A stretch of 5,958 nucleotides of DNA from Sulfolobus sp. UBA167. GTDB lineage: Archaea > Thermoproteota > Thermoprotei_A > Sulfolobales > Sulfolobaceae. Below, piece after piece: positions 1-5,933 of this stretch (positions within the stretch are counted from its first letter, which is position 1; each line of letters starts with the position of its first letter). A program made the position numbers and the translations under genes. The stretch lies in the NCBI GenBank assembly GCA_002495845.1, contig DAHF01000081.1, positions 1 to 5,958 on the forward strand. Direction: 5' to 3'. The notes beneath the pieces were generated by a model, which did no database searches, was not told the DNA's origin, and was given only the letters and a program-made list of their open reading frames with translations.

Positions 1-123
1 ACCAGTACTTCGGTACTGGCAAGGACCATGAATCAGGAAGCCCACGAGGACGGGGTAGTTCACACAGTAAAATACTGCGTATTCATGAAATGCGTATTCA
101 TGAAACATGTGCACTGTTTTTAG
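1..123 (+). CDS. tnpB: 3' end of a TnpB-type (IS200/IS605) gene, 5' truncated by window edge
   Basis: Frame 1 is open from the first base to a TAG at 121-123 (40 codons). It contains TMNQEA (codons 9-14), which I recognise as the C-terminal signature of many archaeal TnpB proteins, where the final codons overlap the omega-RNA and right end of the element. TnpB is an RNA-guided endonuclease related to Cas12 that preserves IS605-family elements; none of its catalytic RuvC residues lie in this window. After GVVH the frame leaves the presumed element end (about 63) and continues into flanking DNA for 20 codons, including a doubled CVFMK pentapeptide. The annotated C-terminus is therefore probably partly host-derived, or the gene is decaying. 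Whether the upstream part is intact cannot be seen. Confidence is limited by the short length. Confidence 0.5.
   Translation, partial: TSTSVLARTMNQEAHEDGVVHTVKYCVFMKCVFMKHVHCF
2..19 (+). repeat. Inverted repeat: 7-bp stem with UUCG tetraloop
   Basis: Perfect arms CCAGTAC (2-8) and GTACTGG (13-19) enclose TTCG (9-12), with C8-G13 as the closing pair. As RNA this is a cUUCGg tetraloop hairpin. It lies inside the tnpB reading frame (TSTSVLA), so it is constrained both as protein and as structured RNA. It is best read as a stem of the omega-RNA scaffold rather than a terminator, since no T run follows. Confidence 0.75.
40..56 (+). repeat. Terminal hairpin of the IS605-type right end
   Basis: C41-C43 pair with G53-G55, C45-G46 pair with C51-G52, A44 is bulged, the loop is AGGA (47-50), and a G40-T56 wobble can extend the stem. 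The usual family hairpin has a longer run of C and G, so this copy is imperfect but still foldable. It sits directly before AGTTCAC, the expected element end. Confidence 0.55.
65..77 (+). repeat. Small inverted repeat just outside the element end
   Basis: Perfect 5-bp arms CAGTA (65-69) and TACTG (73-77) flank AAA. It occupies the place where the omega-RNA guide would begin, so a guide read from here could fold on itself. Short enough to be chance. Confidence 0.35.
76..105 (+). repeat. Perfect 15-bp tandem duplication
   Basis: TGCGTATTCATGAAA occurs at 76-90 and again without a gap at 91-105, with no mismatches. Each copy contains the palindrome TTCATGAA (82-89 and 97-104). The unit is five codons, so it keeps the frame of the upstream open reading frame (CVFMK twice). 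It may come from replication slippage or from repair near the transposon end, or it may be a paired protein-binding site; the sequence alone does not decide. Confidence 0.85.
117..121 (+). terminator. Possible T-run terminator for the upstream tnpB/omega-RNA transcript
   Basis: A run of five T (117-121) coincides with the TAG stop of the upstream frame. Archaeal RNA polymerase terminates at short T runs on the non-template strand without needing a hairpin. A transcript from the left ending here would carry the scaffold plus about 55 nt beyond the element. Only base composition supports this. Confidence 0.3.
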
Positions 124-128
124 GTCGT

Positions 129-144
129 ATGTAAAATTTCACAT
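129..144. promoter_or_regulatory. Imperfect 16-bp palindrome, possible operator
   Basis: ATGTAAAATTTCACAT is a two-fold symmetric site with 7 of 8 base pairs matching (A133 against C140 is the only mismatch). It is centred about 83 bp upstream of the preferred TATA box of the protease operon and about 18 bp upstream of the alternative one. Its size and AT core suit a dimeric winged-helix or ribbon-helix-helix regulator. No known regulon motif was recognised, and AT-rich DNA yields such palindromes fairly often. Confidence 0.3.
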
Positions 145-150
145 TTGCAA

Positions 151-183
151 CATATATTCTTTTTAGAATATCCTAAGATTTTG
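151..183 (+). promoter_or_regulatory. Alternative promoter for a GTG start at 183
   Basis: CATATATT at 151-158 lies about 26 bp before 181-183, where a GTG opens the same frame as the protease. This would give a leaderless transcript with 21 extra residues before the signal peptide. It is less likely than the ATG at 246, because the extra residues contain two Arg and a His ahead of an otherwise standard short n-region. Confidence 0.2.
154..171. repeat. Perfect 7-bp inverted repeat with a T4 spacer
   Basis: ATATTCT (154-160) and AGAATAT (165-171) are exact reverse complements around TTTT. The site overlaps a five-T run (160-164), so it could form a weak hairpin terminator for the upstream unit. 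It also overlaps the alternative TATA-like stretch at 151-158, so it could equally be a regulator site. All arms are AT-rich. Confidence 0.45.
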
Positions 184-207
184 TGTTAGTTGTAAATTAC
201 TTGTTAA

Positions 208-246
208 GACAATACTTAAATATTATAAACAGTGTAAGACATTTGA
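208..246 (+). promoter_or_regulatory. Preferred promoter of the protease/PNGase operon (TATA box, leaderless start)
   Basis: CTTAAATATT at 215-224 is a good match to the crenarchaeal TATA box. Its centre is about 26 bp upstream of the ATG at 246, the spacing from TATA box to transcription start expected in Sulfolobales. The first gene would therefore have a leaderless mRNA, consistent with the absence of a ribosome binding site before ATG 246. The upstream A-rich GACAAT (208-213) could serve as a weak BRE but is not a clear consensus. Confidence 0.6.
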
Positions 247-3200
247 TGTATAAATATATCGGAATTTTGGTGAGTTCTATCTTCTTCCTTAGTCTAGTCC
301 CGATTGCTGGAGCTTTTTCATCCACCACGGGGTATGTCGGACCTACTCTTCAAGGAAGCGAAACGGGTCAACTTCCTCCAAACCAAGAGGTATGTATATT
401 TGTGATGATCCCTCCCAAGAACATGAACGAACTGCTTTTGACAGCTCAAGAAGTCTCAAACCATCAGATTCCTCCTCTGTCGAAGGAGGAGGCTTCCATG
501 TTCGGGAACACGGAAAAAGAGGATGAGGTTTTATCCTACTTAAGGCAGAGCGGGTTCAACGTGACCTTCTCTTCTCCTTTCTCTGTGATAGCAGTTGGAA
601 AAGCTTCGCTTGTAGACAAAGTATTCCACACTTCACTTTCCATGTTCAAAGACGCCTCCGTGAGCTACTATAAGCCGAGCACATCTCCTATCATCCCGTC
701 TCAGCTCAATGGGACCTTTGTGGGCGGATTAACTAACTTCACCGAGTTCCAACCCCAATACGTAACACTCAAAGATGGATATGAGTCCTCTCAAGCTCCA
801 GCTCAAGTCCCTGGAAGTCAGTTCTCGGCTTTGATGTACACCCCGCAGGAGCTTCAGGGAGCTTATAACGTGACCGGATCCGAGGGAAGGAACGTAACTG
901 TAGTGATACTCGACGCATATGGATATCCAGAGATAACGCAGGACGTAAAAGCCTTCGACTCAATTTACCACCTTCCTAACTTAAACCTAACCATAACTCC
1001 CGTCGGTCCTTATCACCCTATCCTGGGCGTCCTCACTGGATGGGACGAGGAGACTGCTCTTGACGTCGAGGCTGTTCACTCCATGGCACCTTACGCAAGG
1101 ATAGACTTAGTGGTAGCCTCAAACGCTGGTCCAGCTCTCTATGAAGCTATAGACTTGATAGTAAGCGAAGACCTTGGACAAGTCGTGGACATGAGCTTTG
1201 GCATCCCCGAGAACGAGCTTACAGCTACTGGCTTCTATTACTACGAAAATGGACAACCCCAGATCAATTATCCTTGGGTGGACTACTACTTCGCCTTGGG
1301 TTCCGCCGAGGGGATATCCTTCTTTGCAGCTTCTGGAGATGACGGTGCATACGGCGGAACTCCGACTTACTATGGAGGAGTCTCATTCCCCTCATCCTCA
1401 CCTTTTGTCACCGCAGTGGGTGGCACGTCACTTTTCGTTAACATAACGTCGGGTGAATTAGGAATGCCCAACTCTACCGCATCTTACGGTTACGAGACTG
1501 CTTGGAGCGTTGAACCGCAGTACGAGAACGTTCAGACAAGCACTGTCTCCTCAGACGGGGGGTACAGCACCTTGTTCCCCGCGCCATGGTATCAGATCCC
1601 GGTAACACATTCGGACTCGAGGACGACCCCTGATGTTTCAGCTGACGCAAACCCCTACACCGGGCTTGAGATAATAGTTAACGGGCAGAAGACAGTGATA
1701 GGAGGGACTAGCTTATCAACACAGCTATGGGGAGGGATCGCAGCCGACGTGATCTCCTTCATAAAACATCCTGTAGGTCTGTTCAACCCATACTTGTACG
1801 AGATATACCAGAACAGCACGGAGTATCATGAGGCTTTCCACCCCGTCACTTTAGGCTTCAACGGCGAGTACTTGGCCAACTCTTCCTATAACCTAGTAAC
1901 CGGAATTGGATCTCCTAACGTAGGTGAGCTAGATCGTGTCATGAAGACCTTGATTAGTGAGCCCAGATTGAGGATATCTGTATCGACGTTTTCACAGAAC
2001 GAGACTTACCCATGGTATCCTTACTCTTCCAACTTCACGGTTGTGGCATCAATCTCGACGCCTAACTCTACCACTGTCATGAGCGGTAACTTTAATGTAT
2101 ACATCTTTACGTTGAAAGGGTTCCTCCTCACAGTCCCTCTACACTTCAACGGATCTTACTGGGTCGCAACAGTAAACGTGAACAAGGGGTATCCTAACGT
2201 GTGGAGCGTCGTCGTGAACGGGACTTATGGCGGTATTTCGGGCACTGGGTCTGTAGACGTCGATGTAGGAGACGGGATAAACGTGCTCTCCTCTGAAGGC
2301 TACATAGGTATAAGCTCTCCCTTCACTTACGAAGTCTGCATCTATCAGCCTAACGGCTCCCCTGTTGAGCTAAGTTCAGTGAAAGCTTACTTCACATTGG
2401 ACTCCCACGATATCTTCAACGTAACTATGTTCCAAACCTCCACTCCAGGTCTATATGAGGGACAAGGAGAGGTGATCCCCCCAACCCCTCAAGGCGCTTA
2501 CGTGATATACGTTAACACGTCTGATGCCTCAGTCTACGCTTGGGACGTAATTGGAGGATTCATATACGGAGCAGTGCTGACTCCCGTTAACGACGGAGGA
2601 GGTTCGATAAACGTGGGAGAGACTTTTGCGGTCATAGCTGCAGCTTACGACAGAGAAGGGCTGGGATTGTTCACGGGGAAAGACATGGTTTACATCTACA
2701 ACGAACAAGGTAAGTTAGTTTACTCTACCTCGATGATACCAGCGCCTGACGTTGACCAGTACTACATTTACAACTTGTTCGGATACCAAGAGGCAAACAT
2801 AACTTTACCTTCGAACTTCACCACGGGATTCTATAAGCTCATCGTATCCTCAGAGATAAACACCTCGGTTGGGATATGCATGGAGAACTTCACCACCGGG
2901 TTTTACGTGTCTCCACAACAGCTGGTCGGGAAGGTATACACTCAGTCAACCTTATATCAGGGAGAGAACGTAACGGTCTACGCTAACATAACCTATCCTA
3001 ACGGGACTGAAGTAACACAAGGCGAGTTCGCCGTCACCATGATACCTCAACAGTCGTTGTATAATTCCATAAACGAGGAGTTCGACCACGAAGTACCAAT
3101 GCAGTACAACTCCACCATACGTGAGTGGGAAGCTGAGGTAACCGTCCCCTCAGTTATGTCGAGGGAGGGACTCTTCTCCACCGCCGGGCCTTTCTCGGTA

Positions 3201-4046
3201 GTGTTGAGCGGAACGTCTACCCTAGGGAGCAACGTAGTTTCGAACTCTACAGTCTTCGTCGAACCGTACACGTATGAAGTTTTCAACATAACTTCCCCCA
3301 CGAGCGTGAACTCGGTTTACTCGCCCAGCATAACTGTATACCACACTACAGGAAATATCACTGGTTCAATCCTGAAGACCTTGGTAGCAGACCACGCTTC
3401 TGTCGTAGTCTCATCGTCAAAGCTGACTTACGTGAAGGCAGTGGACTCAAACGTAACTTTAGAGGGTAGCGAAATAGGTGGAGGTGAGGTAGCGTTTACC
3501 TTGATAAACTCTAACCTAACCTTGGTTGACGTTAACGTTCATGATGTGAAGTTCGTGTTTAACCTGACGAACTCTGACGTGAGGGAGGTAGGCGCGTTGT
3601 TCTACAACTACACGAACCTCTCGACGTTACCCGCACCGAGGGTGACGGTGAGCCCTATAAACGTTACCACGAACTCCACCTCATTGAAGGTGGAAGTAAA
3701 GGGACAAGACGTAAAGATAACCTCGCTAACTCTTAACGGAGAGGAAGTTGAATACCATGCCTTCTACACGCCTTCTGGAGCCAGTTTTGTGATACCGTTC
3801 TCTGGCATGCCAGGAGGCCTTTATCATTACACCATCCAAGTAACAGAGAATGGATTACCTTACAACCTTTCCTTCGACGTGTACAATTACTATCCTCAAG
3901 TCAGGGAAGCCCAGTTAAGCCATTCTATCTCTTCGTTGAACAGTTCAGTGGGATCGCTGGACCGTTCGATTTACATAGCTTACGCTGTAGGAGCCATAGG
4001 GATAATCTTGGCTTTATTCTCCTTGTTCTTAAGGGTGAGAAAATGA
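246..4046 (+). CDS. Membrane-anchored multidomain sedolisin (S53 serine-carboxyl protease)
   Basis: Acid-active endopeptidase predicted on the outer cell surface. Residues are numbered from ATG 246 (1266 aa). Signal peptide 1-23 (MYKYIG..., ending AGA). Pro-kumamolisin activation domain about 30-170 (EVLSYLRQSGFNV, VDKVFHT, SPIIPSQLNGT). S53 catalytic domain about 197-570: E269 and D273 in GWDEETALD, oxyanion D365 in ASGDDGAYGG, nucleophile S489 in GGTSLSTQLWGG, plus FPSSSPFVTAVGGTS. A beta-rich extension (575-1215) follows, with Ig-like stretches, a possible beta-helix (1039-1124) and a short stalk. A membrane helix (about 1241-1262) and an RVRK tail end the protein. Sedolisins usually have 500-650 residues as precursors, so this is about twice the norm. 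Both Asp of the usual calcium site seem replaced (P533, N549). About 38 N-glycosylation sequons and three Cys. ATG 246 is preferred over GTG 183 because of the TATA spacing and signal peptide. It overlaps the PNGase gene by 4 bp. Family certain; substrate inferred. Confidence 0.93.
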   Translation: MYKYIGILVSSIFFLSLVPIAGAFSSTTGYVGPTLQGSETGQLPPNQEVCIFVMIPPKNMNELLLTAQEVSNHQIPPLSKEEASMFGNTEKEDEVLSYLRQSGFNVTFSSPFSVIAVGKASLVDKVFHTSLSMFKDASVSYYKPSTSPIIPSQLNGTFVGGLTNFTEFQPQYVTLKDGYESSQAPAQVPGSQFSALMYTPQELQGAYNVTGSEGRNVTVVILDAYGYPEITQDVKAFDSIYHLPNLNLTITPVGPYHPILGVLTGWDEETALDVEAVHSMAPYARIDLVVASNAGPALYEAIDLIVSEDLGQVVDMSFGIPENELTATGFYYYENGQPQINYPWVDYYFALGSAEGISFFAASGDDGAYGGTPTYYGGVSFPSSSPFVTAVGGTSLFVNITSGELGMPNSTASYGYETAWSVEPQYENVQTSTVSSDGGYSTLFPAPWYQIPVTHSDSRTTPDVSADANPYTGLEIIVNGQKTVIGGTSLSTQLWGGIAADVISFIKHPVGLFNPYLYEIYQNSTEYHEAFHPVTLGFNGEYLANSSYNLVTGIGSPNVGELDRVMKTLISEPRLRISVSTFSQNETYPWYPYSSNFTVVASISTPNSTTVMSGNFNVYIFTLKGFLLTVPLHFNGSYWVATVNVNKGYPNVWSVVVNGTYGGISGTGSVDVDVGDGINVLSSEGYIGISSPFTYEVCIYQPNGSPVELSSVKAYFTLDSHDIFNVTMFQTSTPGLYEGQGEVIPPTPQGAYVIYVNTSDASVYAWDVIGGFIYGAVLTPVNDGGGSINVGETFAVIAAAYDREGLGLFTGKDMVYIYNEQGKLVYSTSMIPAPDVDQYYIYNLFGYQEANITLPSNFTTGFYKLIVSSEINTSVGICMENFTTGFYVSPQQLVGKVYTQSTLYQGENVTVYANITYPNGTEVTQGEFAVTMIPQQSLYNSINEEFDHEVPMQYNSTIREWEAEVTVPSVMSREGLFSTAGPFSVVLSGTSTLGSNVVSNSTVFVEPYTYEVFNITSPTSVNSVYSPSITVYHTTGNITGSILKTLVADHASVVVSSSKLTYVKAVDSNVTLEGSEIGGGEVAFTLINSNLTLVDVNVHDVKFVFNLTNSDVREVGALFYNYTNLSTLPAPRVTVSPINVTTNSTSLKVEVKGQDVKITSLTLNGEEVEYHAFYTPSGASFVIPFSGMPGGLYHYTIQVTENGLPYNLSFDVYNYYPQVREAQLSHSISSLNSSVGSLDRSIYIAYAVGAIGIILALFSLFLRVRK
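2814..2906 (+). repeat. Duplicated NFTTGFY motif in the protease extension
   Basis: NFTTGFY occurs at 2814-2834 and again at 2886-2906, with silent third-position changes between the copies. Each carries a sequon. It may mark equivalent strands of two adjoining beta domains, or be a coincidence of a common 'TGFY' strand motif. No longer repeat around it was visible. Confidence 0.4.
4034..4038 (+). promoter_or_regulatory. Ribosome binding site of the PNGase gene inside the protease gene
   Basis: GGTGA lies four bases before ATG 4043 and matches the 3' end of crenarchaeal 16S rRNA. It is embedded in the last codons of the protease (AGG GTG AGA). The contrast with the leaderless first gene is the usual Sulfolobales pattern: the internal operon gene has a Shine-Dalgarno site, the first gene does not. 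Confidence 0.7.
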
Positions 4047-5914
4047 GGTCTGTCACGGTAAAACTCTTCATGATAGGAATAATCCTGCTCATGGCATTAC
4101 CTACCGGACAAGCGCTTACCTACGGCCAAGGTTACACTCATACACAGAACGACGTTTACCTGCCTAGGCTCTTCAACATGACTTACCCGCAGTCCTTTTT
4201 CAATCAGGACCCGTCCTACTATTCCTTTGAGGCTTATCACCTCAACTTCACCGGAAAGCCAGTAAAGGTAGTCATAGGTAAGGACTTGCTCTTCAACGAT
4301 ACTGGCCTAGAGCCTATAACCAAGGAAGTTGAAATACCATCTGGGAATTACTCTCAGGAAATACTGAACGTGTCAATAAGCGAGTTTAACGGTACTCAAT
4401 ACGACAGACAAGTGTACATCTTCGCTGATGGTGTCCCTATATTCTGGGGCTCAACCCAGGAGATCCACAATTCCACAGCAGAGTCTAGGGTCACCGATTT
4501 CGAGAACCTCCTCAAGGGGAACGTAACGTTTCAAATGGTGATAGAGAACTTCTACGACGCCAAGGTGAACATCACAGGGCTGTATGAGATGAACGTGACG
4601 CTTTATCTTTATCCAGGTTCCCCTCCTACGGGTCTTCCTAACATGTTCATACCGCTCTTCAACAGTTCTTATAATTACTCTTACGTGGTGCTGAATCCTA
4701 CTCACGACTTAGCTACCTCAAACGTGATCATACCGAATGGTACTTACAAGACCCAGATGCTCCTATACGAGGAGGGAGGAGGGTTGGACGAGTTCTGGTA
4801 TACCAACGAGCCCGCCACCAGGGAGATCCTAGTCTACTATAACGGCTACCTAGCAGGAGACCTCAACCCGTTCGAGACCATATACACCGGAGGAATAGAT
4901 TTGTTCTACTGGAAGCCCGTGACTTCCGTGGATACCTTGTCTTTCCACTCTCCCTACATCATTGACTTAACTCCTATGCTAGCCTTATCCCATAATGCGA
5001 CGATTAGAGTCACTGTCACTAACCTGAAGACTGCATACCAACTAACTGGTTCAACAGCCTTCGATTGGGATCTCTCTGGCGTCTTAATGCTGTGGGTAAA
5101 CCAGAGCAATCCTATGACAGGAGGAAAGCTCATAACTGAGAGACAGCACTTCATAGACTCGTCACCCATCTTCATACCGGGATATACTCCTTCCACGTAT
5201 TATTACTCCGAGGGAGGGAGCTACTTGCTGAACTACACTTCAATCCTAAACTTCCAGCACGGTAAGGAGATAGCTACTACGACGCAGGAAGGTAGGTTTG
5301 TAGCGAGGCAGTCCTTCAACTCCGTCTACGAGAGCGTATACCTCGACGAGACCTTCGGCGAGTCCGTGAAGGACGTCGGAATGTACAACTACACCATGGT
5401 AGAACAAGGCAACTATCCGGTGAACATGTATTTCGACTCAATAGAGATCCCTCTGTCATCGTCTCCGAGGATACCTTTCAACTTGTCATATGACCAAAAC
5501 GGGTCCCTGACCTTGTCTTTGAGCTTCACGAAGAATTCCACGTTTGACGGGTTCAGTACCTCGAGCGAGGTAGATGAAACGGTCAGGAGCGAAGGGGGCT
5601 TCTCTGGGATCATAGAGGTGATAAACAACTACGGGGGGAGCGAGCTCGTTTCATTGACGTCGAACTACGGTATTACGTCCAAGGAGCTCAACTTAACGTT
5701 CGTACAAAACGGCACCGGATTCAAGGAGAACTTTTACGCTGAAGGTATACAGAACAGCACCGTAAATACGAGCGGGTATTATGTAAGCCTGCACGTCGAT
5801 TTCTCAAAGGTCGGAGACCCGGCGAGGGGTGACGGACAAGTTGCACTGTTGATTTCTGAGGTGATAAGGATGATCCAGATCACGGTATTCAAGTACATAC
5901 CCCTCATATTTTAA
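4043..5914 (+). CDS. Secreted PNGase A-type peptide:N-glycanase
   Basis: Predicted to hydrolyse the amide bond between Asn and the first GlcNAc of N-glycoproteins, releasing the whole glycan and leaving Asp, outside the cell at acid pH. Residues 1-24 are a signal peptide (VKLFMIGIILLMALP, cut after GQA). Blocks typical of plant/fungal PNGase A (Pfam PNGaseA) follow in order: YDRQVYIFADGVPIFWGSTQE (120-140), the NVTF..VIEN / YEMNVTLYLY strands (160-190), NEPATREILVYYNGYLAG (255-272), YTGGIDLFYWKP (281-292) and IIDLTPML (306-313). The plant enzyme has matching NEP..EVLVS.DG..AG and YTGGINP..WRP segments. At 623 aa it is of similar size to those enzymes. There are about 24 sequons and no cysteine, so the fold cannot use disulfides. 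The last 25 residues are hydrophobic/amphipathic and match nothing I know; anchor or altered C-terminus. ATGA overlap with the protease implies translational coupling. Family assignment is strong; activity and catalytic residues are not shown here. Confidence 0.87.
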   Translation: MRSVTVKLFMIGIILLMALPTGQALTYGQGYTHTQNDVYLPRLFNMTYPQSFFNQDPSYYSFEAYHLNFTGKPVKVVIGKDLLFNDTGLEPITKEVEIPSGNYSQEILNVSISEFNGTQYDRQVYIFADGVPIFWGSTQEIHNSTAESRVTDFENLLKGNVTFQMVIENFYDAKVNITGLYEMNVTLYLYPGSPPTGLPNMFIPLFNSSYNYSYVVLNPTHDLATSNVIIPNGTYKTQMLLYEEGGGLDEFWYTNEPATREILVYYNGYLAGDLNPFETIYTGGIDLFYWKPVTSVDTLSFHSPYIIDLTPMLALSHNATIRVTVTNLKTAYQLTGSTAFDWDLSGVLMLWVNQSNPMTGGKLITERQHFIDSSPIFIPGYTPSTYYYSEGGSYLLNYTSILNFQHGKEIATTTQEGRFVARQSFNSVYESVYLDETFGESVKDVGMYNYTMVEQGNYPVNMYFDSIEIPLSSSPRIPFNLSYDQNGSLTLSLSFTKNSTFDGFSTSSEVDETVRSEGGFSGIIEVINNYGGSELVSLTSNYGITSKELNLTFVQNGTGFKENFYAEGIQNSTVNTSGYYVSLHVDFSKVGDPARGDGQVALLISEVIRMIQITVFKYIPLIF

Positions 5915-5921
5915 AACAAGA

Positions 5922-5933
5922 CATGAGGTCATG
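5922..5933. repeat. Short inverted repeat after the PNGase stop
   Basis: CATGA (5922-5926) and TCATG (5929-5933) flank GG eight bases after the TAA. It lies 20 bp before the T run at 5954 and overlaps the ATG of a possible third gene, so it could be a weak hairpin or a small operator. Short; may be chance. Confidence 0.3.

Larger units (their letters stand above)
1..63 (+). mobile_element. Right end of an IS200/IS605-group (IS1341-like) element
   Basis: The stretch has the order expected at the right end of IS605-family elements: end of the tnpB frame (ACCATGAATCAGGAAG, 26-41 region), a GCCC...GGGGT hairpin at 40-56, then AGTTCAC at 57-63. These elements have no terminal inverted repeats and make no target duplication; subterminal hairpins define their ends. 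The exact last base (62 or 63) is inferred from the usual AGTTCA(C) end. The left end and any tnpA lie outside the window. Its position about 180 bp upstream of the protease start marks this locus as an insertion site. Confidence 0.6.
1..63 (+). ncRNA. 3' part of a TnpB omega-RNA (reRNA) scaffold
   Basis: In characterised TnpB systems the guide RNA scaffold is transcribed from the 3' end of tnpB and the right end of the element, and the guide is the DNA immediately beyond. Two hairpins are visible. One spans 2-19 with a 7-bp stem (CCAGTAC/GTACTGG) around a TTCG loop closed by C-G, the exceptionally stable cUUCGg tetraloop. The other spans 40-56, pairing CCC and CG with CGGGG, with A44 bulged, loop AGGA and a G40-T56 wobble. 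The scaffold would end at AGTTCAC and the guide would start at about 63-64. The 5' boundary is off the window. Family knowledge plus visible folding; no expression evidence. Confidence 0.5.

Noticed and set aside
2..19. UUCG hairpin as part of an rRNA or tRNA, or as a bacterial-style terminator
   Set aside because: No flanking rRNA or tRNA sequence and no T run after the stem; the neighbouring IS605-type end explains it better.
76..105. The repeated unit as a CRISPR remnant
   Set aside because: Two 15-bp copies with no spacer between them; CRISPR repeats are longer and separated by unique spacers.
183..245. GTG at 183 as the protease start
   Set aside because: Would add 21 residues before a complete signal peptide. 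The TATA box at 215-224 would fall inside the coding region, while it sits at the right distance from ATG 246. Kept only as an alternative.
769..963. Minus-strand open frame of 64 codons
   Set aside because: Lies fully inside the sedolisin domain, has no promoter or ribosome binding site, and its Arg/Ser-rich translation is typical of antisense to coding DNA.
1198..1446. Plus-strand open frame of 82 codons in another frame
   Set aside because: Covers the most conserved part of the S53 catalytic domain; the low-complexity Ser/Pro/Leu translation is a frame shadow.
3047..3301. Minus-strand open frame of 84 codons
   Set aside because: Antisense to the beta-rich extension, with no start signals or recognisable protein features.
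1968..4043. Protease extension as a second enzyme domain fused to the sedolisin
   Set aside because: No catalytic motif was recognised; the pattern of alternating hydrophobics, sequons and Gly/Pro turns fits structural beta domains.
4451..5628. Three minus-strand open frames (4451-4705, 4954-5196, 5413-5628)
   Set aside because: All are antisense to the PNGase gene, whose family motifs cover the same bases; none has an upstream signal.
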